Of a stretch of 64,000 bases of DNA, positions 13,596 to 22,605 are shown piece after piece. The position numbers and the translations under genes were made by a program. The stretch lies in contig NC_060234.1 in the NCBI RefSeq assembly GCF_021155775.2, positions 5,838,283 to 5,902,282 on the forward strand, in the 5' to 3' direction. Position 1 is the stretch's first letter; each line of letters starts with the position of its first letter. The notes under the pieces were generated by a model. That model did not search any database, was not told the origin of the DNA, and worked only from the letters and a program-made list of their open reading frames with translations. Origin of the DNA: Neodiprion pinetum (taxonomy: Eukaryota; Arthropoda; Insecta; Hymenoptera; Diprionidae).

Positions 13596-16500
13596 AGAGA
13601 AAGAGCGAAGCTTTCCGTCATACTGAGAGTAGTACGGACATATACAATGAGGCACTTGTTTATTACAGGTGTAATTATCACGGCCACCGAGCACCTCGTT
13701 TCCTCTTCCACCGAGCGGTGGGCTAAGTACTTTGTTAATGCGAATGATCTAACGTTTAATTAATTCCACGGCTCATTACTATCTGGTATTGAGTATAATT
13801 ATTGCCTGAACAATACAGGAACTAAATTACTTTCAAAAATATTTGTATGAGCAATAAAAAAAAAAAACGTGTTCGTTTTTAAAAATGATGATTAAAACAT
13901 TAGTCGAATTTGGTTTCATGTCTGAACTCACGTGTTCGTTACCTTTTCTTCTCAAACTTGAGTGGTAGACGTTATTGTAATAAGTGCATTGGTGAAATTT
14001 GCGAAATAATCGTAAAAAGTTATTTTTTCTTTTTTTCATTATCGATACATCTTGATATCGAATCAAATCTTAGGTTTTAATTAACCATTTTTTAACTAAC
14101 GAGCGAATGCAAGTATGTAAGTAAATTGATCAACGCCGATTTCACTTCACAAGACGATTGCACATGTTTTACAGAAATGGGAATAATAAAAACGTCGGTG
14201 TCACGAGATAAGCGAAAATTTTTCACAGACAGTTGCCAGTGGATGTAACATGTGTATACATATAGATGGTGTAACGTAACCGTAGAATCGTGAAAGTTTT
14301 TCTTTTTTTTTTTTTTTTTTTTATCGTTAAAGGAAATCGGAGGAACATTCACAATACGAAATTAAGATAGAAATCGGCGACGCGAGGCGAACGGATGGTA
14401 GATAATAATAATAGGTGTGTATATTCGTGTAAGCCGCGGCATCAATACGCAATCGGAGATGTATTGACGAGCCAACGCCCGTTTCGTTGGGTAAATAAAT
14501 GGCTGTAAAGCAAAATGAAAGAAAGAGAAATATTGTAATAAAAATCTAGGGGGTGAAGCGAGAGGAAGAGAAGGAAGAAAATGAACGGGGGTTGCGCTAC
14601 GACCTGACAAAAGGAATTGAAAAGGGATATGAATAAATTCAAGCATTCCGTTCCTGGGGATGTGAAAATGTCGTCTCGTTACCGGGGCTGCAAGATGATT
14701 CGTGGATGCGAAACGGAGATAAACGGACCCTGCCGATTTTACCGAATGATAAAACGAACCAAAGGGTTTCGAAATTATCTCGCTTCCGGGAACCGATCAT
14801 CCGAATCGAAATAAAGAGAAGAAATACAGGTTAGAAAATCTCCAACAACGTTATTTGAGTTAACTGTACTTTAGTGAACACCGAATGAAGTGATATCTTT
14901 ACTACATAATTGTGAAAAATATGAGAATAATTCCAATAACTTAATTAGCCAAAAATATGTCGTCAATTTGAGAAAGGATTATTTAATCGACACGTTCAAG
15001 ATCATTAAATTTTGGGATTCTTGATACGATTCAAATATTTTTTAGCTAATTTTCTTCGCTGATCTTTTTGACTGTACACTTTCAAGAAAATCTTACGATA
15101 AAGTACTATCAGTGTCCGAAAATTTAATTTTTCACAGTCATCTGTTATACATTATAAAAAATCTATTTTATCAACTCTGAAGATAACTGTCAAGTTTTTA
15201 TTGCATGTTCTGTGAAAATTATTACGATCTACACAATCGATTAAAAATATTATAATCTGTTCAAAAACAGCCGAGAGTTTAGTGATTTTCAACCTTCGAA
15301 TAATGAGACCTTTTCTAAAATCTCCGACGTCGAAAGTTTCTCTGCAGATTTGCAGTTCCATTTTATAGTTGAAGCTCAGCAAGGATATCGTTTTATTAAT
15401 GTTTACCTTCATCGATTAGAGTACATATTACGTTGACGACATTTTTTTTTTTTTTCTTTATACGTATTTCTTTCTTTTTCTAATCTGTTATTCGTACAGT
15501 CCGGCCAATTGACCCTCAAGTTTGGCCCCTCGGATAAATTTCTCAAGTGAAATGGCACCGAGGTCCCTTGAAAAACAAAGAGCCATGCAGGGAAGAAAGC
15601 ATGACGTTTCTACGGAATGACACAGCAGCTGAGAGTGCCAGTCTCGCTTGTTCTTGATGAGCAGGACGCGAGACGTTTGTCGATTCGAGATATCGATACG
15701 CCTGACCTTCGACCCTCCATCCAGACACGAACCGCTGCTGCAGGCGTGATTGCGTCATGGGGGTGACAGATATTCGATTGGACGAAAATTTGTCAGGGAG
15801 CCGAGAGGCTGAACTGACGTGATTGTACGTGAACGATCTATAGATCCTGCGTGTTTTTTATTCCCCGTCCTTAGCTTTGAAACGAAACGAGAACGAGAAT
15901 CCACGTTAAACGTGAATGTGATTTCTAAAAAAACAATATATTTATAACTCTTTGTCGAAATGAACCTCATTTCTAGGAGGATTATGTACTGAAACGAATT
16001 ATCAAAATAAAAAAATACACCCCGTTCTTTTCGCCCGTACCGCCACTTGTAAAAATTCTCGGGCATTTTCTTCCATCAGCAGCTTCTACACAATCTCATC
16101 CGTGACTAAGATTTATCGCAACAGCGTCAGACCACCAAGGCAAGAGACCTCAGATGTATAATGACTGTTAATAATAATGATGAATAAATTTATACTCCGC
16201 TGCCTTTCACTAGAATTGCTCATATATGGGACCTCGCGTGCCACAGATGTAACGAATAAACCGATTAATTGATCGGTAGTCGAAGCGGAAGATCTGCGGA
16301 AAGAAGAAAAATAATTCGAATAACTCCGAGGTCCTTCGATCATAACCAAGTGTAACGTATGTCGCTTTGTAATTCTTGCGTGTGTTTTGCACAGCCTGAG
16401 GTTTCAAAGAATGATTTTATTTTCTCACCGCGAGTGCTTCGTTCCATCCGGCAACAGTAATCGAAGGCCGATAATACACGTTAATTACCGTGCAATTCTG

Positions 16501-17883
16501 ATCATTGTATGTTTCACCCGTGCTTTGAAACACGATTATTATTAAGCTAATTGGCTCAATTTCCTAAACCGAAATCGGAGATCAAGGTGATATTTTGTCT
16601 GATCTTGACCGTCTTAATTCTTACACAACTGCATTGGAGAATTTTTCGAATATTTCATTGTTGTATGAGGGATTTTTTTTTTTTTTTCTACCTTGAAGGA
16701 TATTTTCAGAGCAATGAAGAACGTACATGATTAGATTCTAAAGTCTGATGACTGACTTTTTAAGCCTCGATCCAACGAGATGAAACGTGAAATTCTTCAC
16801 GTTGAAGAAAAGTTTTCTTTCAAGAACGTTGTACGTCTAGAGAAGTACAAGATTTCTTTGAAACTCTGAGTGGGGATGAAAAAACAACAGTGAAAGCGCG
16901 AAATGCCCTTGGAACCCCTTCCAGCGTTTTAAAGTTTTTGGCCTGGTGTCCCAAATTTTTTCAAATCACGGAAAACTTTCCCCTGAAAGGAACCATAAAT
17001 ATGGGAAAAATCGTGCCGAGCGTCTCGACTGTTAAAAAAGAATTTACCGTTGCAAAATACGAAGCACCGTTAGCCCCTAAAAATCGAGAGAAATTTTTAT
17101 GTTTACAATGTTATGTCGGAGCGTTTACAAACACGCGTACAAAATTCGTGCGGGTCGAAGCTAGAATTTGACGTTTTACGACACCCGGTGCGAAAAACTC
17201 ACTTTCGTAACCGATAATCTGAAAAAATTGTGTTTTTAAGGAATCCCCTACGGCTAGGGGGCGAAAAAACGAACCTCTCACTTCGTCGCGCCTTGTCCCA
17301 AGTCTGGTTACCTGATGTTTCGGGTTTTATGACGGGCTGCTCGTTCGGTCGCTGTAAAATTGTCATTAATACGTCAAACAATGAATGACAATGAAGTACT
17401 CAATTGGGTCGTTATCGATTCAAATTTTATTGGGTCTTGCGTTACCCGGAAATGTGTTTTAGGGACGATCTTGCAAGTTTTCATATTTTACGCGCCGCAA
17501 GTTTACCCGCTTATTAGGGTTAGCGATGTTATTGCACGGTCCTCGGCAGATTGGAATATTAGAGTGTCCGTAAGCCGGGTTCTTTTCGTCCTCGTAAAAA
17601 AGATTGAATTTTATGTTCCAAAATTATTTTTTAAAACATTCGGTATACGCTTACCTTCGCTTGCAAAAAATTTTATCAAACGAAACGACTAACAATAAGT
17701 ATGACCCTAACAATTATTGACGCGGGTTTTCCCAAAATCGGGGGAACACCGACCCACGTTGTTTGGACACACCATTTTTTTTTCATTTAGTAAAAATCTC
17801 AGTTCCCTCGGATGGAAGAATAGAAAATCAATAATATACGTACATCAGTCTCTAAGCTATTCTAGTGGTAGATTTAATGGGAT
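13596..17883. other. AT-rich non-coding stretch, nothing supported
   Basis: AT-rich DNA with poly-T tracts near 14300, 15445 and 16675. Short overlapping open frames are present, but no domain, RNA gene or duplicated element was recognised. Confidence 0.45.
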
Positions 17884-18364
17884 GGGGTTGAATTTCCGAA
17901 ATTAAAAAGTTCCTGAAGCGTCTAATTCCGAATTATTTTTGTGGCGAAAGTTGAAGCGAAGAAATCAAGTTTTACGAAACAACGTTTCGAATCGTTGGAA
18001 ACCCGACGAATCAAAGTTACGAAAAGTAAAATTACGACAGGGAAAAATTACAAAGATTAAAATACACTCACATAGCGTAGTTTACTCAACGAGTGGATGG
18101 TAAAAATCAGAAAAACTGAAAATCAGAATGACCAGGATTCCGAAAATAAAGATATTGAAAATCCAAAACAACGGAGGATCAAAATGGTGAAATTTCACCA
18201 AGCCAGCAATTCGTTAACCTGAAAATCTTCGATCCTTTGAAATTTAGATGTTTAAGATTTTTGAATGTTCTTATTCTCGCACTTTCGGAACTTTGATTTA
18301 TCGAAATTGCGTTCTTTTGGTATTTGGCGCTTTCGGAACTTCTCAAATTCGGAATTTCATCCCC
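17884..18364. mobile_element. 481-bp terminal-inverted-repeat element (family C)
   Basis: The first 46 bp (starting GGGGTTGAATTTCCGAA) and the reverse complement of the last 46 bp (starting GGGGATGAAATTCCGAA) agree at roughly three quarters or more of positions. There is no coding capacity, which fits a MITE-like non-autonomous element. An internal block at about 18110-18155 resembles both ends of the larger element at 36950-37956. No clear target-site duplication was found. Confidence 0.6.
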
Positions 18365-18391
18365 GCCCTGACTTAAATTCGTTCACATATA

Positions 18392-18821
18392 CACTGTGAG
18401 AAATTTTTAGTTCCGGTCAGCGCTTAGTCCTTAACTATTTTCATTCTTTACCACAATCGAAAAATATAGTTCCAGGTAAAAAATTAAAATTAGTTTTCTA
18501 GCTGTTACCGGAAAGCCTAGTATTCGTTACTATTCTTTCTCATTACGATCACTGTTGCTAGATTTTCTTGCAACTGTTGCGAAAATTTAACGCTAGTGCA
18601 AGAATAAATTGCCGTTAAATCCTTGTTCAACTAAAAAAGTAGAGTAAACCTCGGAAACTGATTTTGCGTTGCAATAACGAAAAAAGGATCGACGATGGCG
18701 CAAAATGGTTAGGCGTACCTCTTTTTTCGTAATTCCAACAATATTCAAACAGTTTTTTCAACGATACCTGTTTTACTCAATTTTTCTAGTTATAACAACA
18801 AATGAAATCTTTCTCACCGTG
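18392..18821 (+). mobile_element. MITE-like TIR element, family A copy 1 (full length)
   Basis: One of ten related copies. It runs from a CACTG(T)GAGAAATTTTTAG end to a CTTTCTCACCGTG end. Both ends are slightly diverged from the family consensus CACTGAGARAAATTT and its inverted complement. It is about 430 bp with no open frame. The orientation defined as plus starts with the block that reads GGT(T)ACCGCTCAGTCC in other copies. Confidence 0.85.
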
Positions 18822-19498
18822 ACAAATTTAAACCCTGACCGTCGTGCAACGAGATCAAAAAACAGTCGTGGAATGAGAACGTGATAAGATTCCTAAAATT
18901 CTCCGGTCTTTCCGGAAGACTGCAATGCGTTATAAATCACGATTTATCCCAGAAGGATTGACAAAAAACTTAAAATACACCGTCTGTACGATTGAAAAAT
19001 CGTCGCCCCTATACGAGGGCATGTTCAGATGTTGTACCAAGTATAAATATAAAGAGGACGGTGAAACGACGAGCTAACGATGGCATTCAGGCCTCCGCAA
19101 TATTCGGGCCCGTTTGCCCACGTGACACGCAAATTCTTCCCTATCCAAATCGGGATGACTGGTTCAATTTGAGAAAATCTCGACGACGGACTAATTCGAG
19201 CAGCTCGTTGGCCGCCGGAGAAGATCGAAAGAGCGGAGGAGAAAAGGAAAGGAAAGGCAAAGGATCAGCACCCGGCGGAGCTGAGGACCGTTTACGTGCT
19301 TTTTGCATACTTGCCGAGTCATTCCGTTTTTCGTAGCAAAGCGTCCATTGTACGGCTGGCCCCGACCCGCTTTATTTGTTACCGGGTCGATTTTCATCCT
19401 CTTCTTTTTTTTTAACATCATTCCCATTCTTCCCGTTGCTCTCGGTTCGAGAGGGCGCGAGCACATGGAACCCCATTGAATTCGTCGGGCCCACCAAC
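18822..19498. other. Non-coding flank of the retrovirus insertion
   Basis: GC-balanced DNA with a TATAAATATAAAG sequence near 19037 and a 114-codon open frame (18992-19336) that resembles nothing known. No supported gene. Confidence 0.4.
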
Positions 19499-19517
19499 TC
19501 TCTCTCTCTCTCTCTCT
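19499..19517. repeat. (CT)n microsatellite
   Basis: About nine CT units on the plus strand, about 95 bp from the retrovirus insertion point. Confidence 0.9.
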
Positions 19518-19607
19518 TTATCTCCTTTTTTCTATCTCTCCACGTGTTCTCAGCCAAAATCCGAGCAGCTATTTCGCGTTTGGTTTTGGTTCGCGAGATT
19601 TTTTATT

Positions 19608-19611
19608 TATG
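19608..19611. repeat. Target-site duplication TATG, left copy
   Basis: The four bases next to the left LTR are TATG and are repeated next to the right LTR. A 4-bp duplication of alternating pyrimidine-purine sequence fits Ty3/Gypsy and errantivirus integrases. Confidence 0.9.
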
Positions 19612-20033
19612 TGTTACGTCCGTGGGTAGAGTTTACTCCTGAGCGGAAGGAGTAACCTGGTTGGCTTCGCTTTTACGTTACAGGTCAACCGGAAATCAGG
19701 ATGGGATTGAATAAACTGGAGTATGTTGATATGTCGTTTATAAGTTTATTCCGTAGAACATGAGATAGCGGTCGGAATGAGTTGTGTGTTGCGAAAAGAT
19801 ATATATGAAGGCGAGATGTGGAATTGTCGAGTGTCAGAATAGGAGTGTCCCTCGAGACGTGAAACGGACGGGTGCAGAAAAGGTGTCACAAAGCTAGGAG
19901 TAGGGAATGGAATTTGAAGAGTAAGCGTGATAGTGAATAGCGTGAGACTACGTAGAGATAAGAGGACAGGACAGAACTGTGGGAGAGTTAGCGAGTAGGA
20001 AAAATAGAAAGAAGTGGTATGTTGGACGTAACA
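19612..20033 (-). repeat. 3' LTR (422 bp)
   Basis: It begins TGTTACGTCC and ends GGACGTAACA, a perfect 10-bp inverted pair enclosing the usual TG...CA termini. By eye it is identical over its full length to 29793-30214. In element orientation an AATAAA polyadenylation signal lies at 19750-19745, about 28 nt downstream of the predicted transcription start, so the R region would be short. Confidence 0.97.
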
Positions 20034-20041
20034 CCCCCCCC
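20034..20041 (-). promoter_or_regulatory. Polypurine tract (G8)
   Basis: Eight G residues (element strand) directly abut the 3' LTR, where the plus-strand primer of LTR elements lies. The tract is short and interrupted upstream by GAC, so its role is assigned from position. Confidence 0.7.
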
Positions 20042-20485
20042 GTCAGAGGGAGCAAGAAGGTGGAAATGTGAAACATGATTTGTGCTTAAAATTAGTTTTA
20101 CAATTATTCTTATTATAGGTAGTGTATGGTTTATATTCTGGATTACGTATGAGCGTAAGGCATATAGTTATAATACTATGGTTACATAATGTTGTTCAAA
20201 GCTAGGCGCCTAGGGTTAATGCGCATGGAAGCGGGTTAGTACACTTAAGCCTAAACAACAATGATTTTTTTTTTTTTTTTTTTTTTGATATGTCGAGATA
20301 CAGAGTTTGACCTATTTGTACAATGATATCGGTTATGAGTGTAGATATATTTTGGGCTAATTTTAAACTAAGGGTATAAGATCGTCACTACAATTATTTT
20401 AGTGCAGTAGTGTACACAAGTATTTATTTTATTTATGTCTGTTTGACAGCGCAACAGCAGAACTTGATAGCAATATAGTAATTGC
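20042..20485 (-). other. 3' untranslated region of the retrovirus
   Basis: Non-coding stretch between the env stop and the polypurine tract. It contains an uninterrupted run of 22 A residues on the element strand (20265-20286). No additional open frame is supported. Confidence 0.8.
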
Positions 20486-22552
20486 CTATTTGTAATAAGG
20501 TTTTCGTAAGGTGGGTGGGTTTAAAGGAAGCGGAGGTGGTGTGTGACGAACTGCATGATGGGTTTCTACTTCGTTGGGAATGGGTAGGACAGAAGAAGTA
20601 GGTGGGTGAATAATATTCAGCTCGATTGGATTGTCATACCCTGTTTGTATGGCTCTAAATGTCTGGTTCGTCTTTTTTGTTTTGCAATGTGTGCACAGAG
20701 TAATGACCTTGCCGAGGCATGAGTGACGGTAGAATAAGTATAGGGTTGCGAGAGATAGCAAACCAACACCGCTGTAAGTAAGAGTGTCTTTGATGTGCAA
20801 CATATAGCGCTGTGTGCGGTGGTGTGTGCTGATATCAGTAGCTTGTTTTGCGATATCCTGCAGCGATAGTCCGGTATTGGCCAAGGCATGTACATCTATG
20901 TGCGAGGTTTTGTGGAGTGGGGGGATTGCAATTAAGGATAAGTCGGTGGAAATATTAAAATCAAGACTGAGGGATACTTGACTTAGATCCAAGGTAACTT
21001 TGGGGACGTAGGAGAGAGTCTCGGTAGATTGTGAGCGTTTCGAAGTTTTGAGAGTGACCTCAGAAGTACTAGCCGTACATAGGTCGTCTAGGGTGATAAT
21101 GCCTGAACCGGAAAGTGTGACACGAGAGGTCTGGTCATTTGGGCAGAGAGTATGAAGAGTCTCAGGAGTGGAAGCTGAGAAAATCCAAGAATTAGATGTT
21201 GATAATTCCGTCCAGTAGGTTCCATCGAATGCGGTCAATCTGATATCACATTGTTTTGAAATTTTTCTGGACGGGTTCAGAAAAAGGTCTACCTCGCAGA
21301 GTTTGTGAGTCGATGGTCGGAAAAGCGGTTGTGTCAACTTACATATGAATTTTCCTAAGGATAAAATGCATTTACTAAATTTGGATTCCGAGATTTGAAA
21401 GTACGACGCTCGGTTAAGTGCTATAGCTATGTAGTCGCTGCCAGGTTGAATGTAAGCGAATTTGTTATTTGCAGAGTCGTATGTCTGTCTAACGGGGACG
21501 GGAAGCAGTCGGTACAGGTCAAAAACCTCGGAGTTGAGCAACGGAATAGATATCACATAAAGCAGTCTGGGTTCGTAATACGCTATGTCGATTTTAGAGA
21601 TTCGAATCAGTTCTTCAGCGTAATTTGGATCCATTGGAATAGGAAACTCTATTTGTGGTCTGAGTGACTGGATATGTTTAAGACTGGAAATAATCTGTTG
21701 TGGTGATAGAATTTTAGGGTGGACGATACCTTTTTGAGCGAAGAGGATAGCGTTTACTAAGCTGGACAGGTCAAGTTCATACTCGTTCAAGTGTCGGTCC
21801 AGGTCAATTAGTCGGTTAAGTAAAGTCGTTCTGAAGGTATTGTTGGCGATTAAGGCTTTTGAAATAGCTGCATCAGTCGAGAGGGCCGTGAGTAATTTAT
21901 GTTGTTCGCGGTCGTGGCTTATCATGCTGTCGATTTCTTTCCCGTAGACGCCCAACGTTGACTGTACGATATTTGTCTGTTTGTTAAGCAGGGATGCTAA
22001 GTGTCTACTGTCGTTGTACAAGTTGTCAATTTGTTGGTTAAAATATTCTCCGTCTTTTACGTCTAGCGTGCCGAATAAGGATTTTGATACGCTACCAATG
22101 AAATTAATCGCGCCTCGTGTTCCGCGATGGTGGGCTAATTTAGCAAGTTCGGAGTGAGTGGATTCGCCTGTGCGATGGCCAACTAAATATTCTATTCGGT
22201 TTTGGTATAGTTTCATGGTTTTTATTCTATCAGCCAACATTTGAATATGGTCGCCGGTGTAACAGTAGTTTTTGGCGACAGAGCATTTACCTTCTATTAT
22301 GGTTAAGAAATCTGATACTTGGTCAAGTCGGTCGAATAAATATTGGAGGTCTATGTAGTTCAGCAAAGTCCATTCTTTGTTATATGTACGTAGGTCTTGC
22401 AATTGTTCGAAGAAGATTCCCGGGTTCTGATTCAGTTGCTTAATCGCGACGTTAGTCGAATCGTCTGTCGTGCTGTCGAGAGCACTGCACCTGCAACGAT
22501 ATGCAAGAGTATGAGACGTAATGTAACGCGATCGCAGGCAATATGGTAGCAT
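20486..22552 (-). CDS. env: Env: fusion glycoprotein, baculovirus F-like (errantivirus type)
   Basis: 688 codons from the local ATG. Residues 143-146 form a furin-type R-x-x-R site. The next residues are a glycine-rich hydrophobic fusion-peptide segment (about 147-163) with an INFIGSV..SLFGTLD pattern like that of insect errantivirus Env and baculovirus F proteins. A hydrophobic transmembrane segment lies at about 592-608 and is followed by an 80-residue proline-rich cytoplasmic tail. The local ATG gives no signal peptide. An acceptor-like TTGCAG ends at 22491, within codon 21, so the working N-terminus is probably supplied by splicing from the leader exon ending at 29374. In that case the first 20 codons here are intronic. 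The ATG lies 53 nt after the pol stop. The frame is intact. Function (membrane fusion, particle entry) is inferred from the family. Confidence 0.9.
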   Translation of the reverse strand: MLPYCLRSRYITSHTLAYRCRCSALDSTTDDSTNVAIKQLNQNPGIFFEQLQDLRTYNKEWTLLNYIDLQYLFDRLDQVSDFLTIIEGKCSVAKNYCYTGDHIQMLADRIKTMKLYQNRIEYLVGHRTGESTHSELAKLAHHRGTRGAINFIGSVSKSLFGTLDVKDGEYFNQQIDNLYNDSRHLASLLNKQTNIVQSTLGVYGKEIDSMISHDREQHKLLTALSTDAAISKALIANNTFRTTLLNRLIDLDRHLNEYELDLSSLVNAILFAQKGIVHPKILSPQQIISSLKHIQSLRPQIEFPIPMDPNYAEELIRISKIDIAYYEPRLLYVISIPLLNSEVFDLYRLLPVPVRQTYDSANNKFAYIQPGSDYIAIALNRASYFQISESKFSKCILSLGKFICKLTQPLFRPSTHKLCEVDLFLNPSRKISKQCDIRLTAFDGTYWTELSTSNSWIFSASTPETLHTLCPNDQTSRVTLSGSGIITLDDLCTASTSEVTLKTSKRSQSTETLSYVPKVTLDLSQVSLSLDFNISTDLSLIAIPPLHKTSHIDVHALANTGLSLQDIAKQATDISTHHRTQRYMLHIKDTLTYSGVGLLSLATLYLFYRHSCLGKVITLCTHCKTKKTNQTFRAIQTGYDNPIELNIIHPPTSSVLPIPNEVETHHAVRHTPPPLPLNPPTLRKPYYK
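22491..22493 (-). promoter_or_regulatory. Predicted env splice acceptor
   Basis: A TTGCAG acceptor with a moderately pyrimidine-containing tract precedes env codon 21. The exon would begin at 22490. Joining to the donor at 29374/29373 keeps the env frame exactly, because two bases from exon 1 plus one from exon 2 make a leucine codon. A second AG lies 6 nt downstream and would shift by two codons. Confidence 0.6.
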
Positions 22553-22605
22553 GCTATTGTCGGTTGTACTGTAGTAGCTATTGAAGGGGTTAATGTGGGA
22601 TTTTA

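Noticed and set aside
22550..22552. The local env ATG as the working start
   Set aside because: It would give an N-terminus without a signal peptide. The in-phase splice from the leader explains a secretory start better, although the local ATG cannot be excluded.
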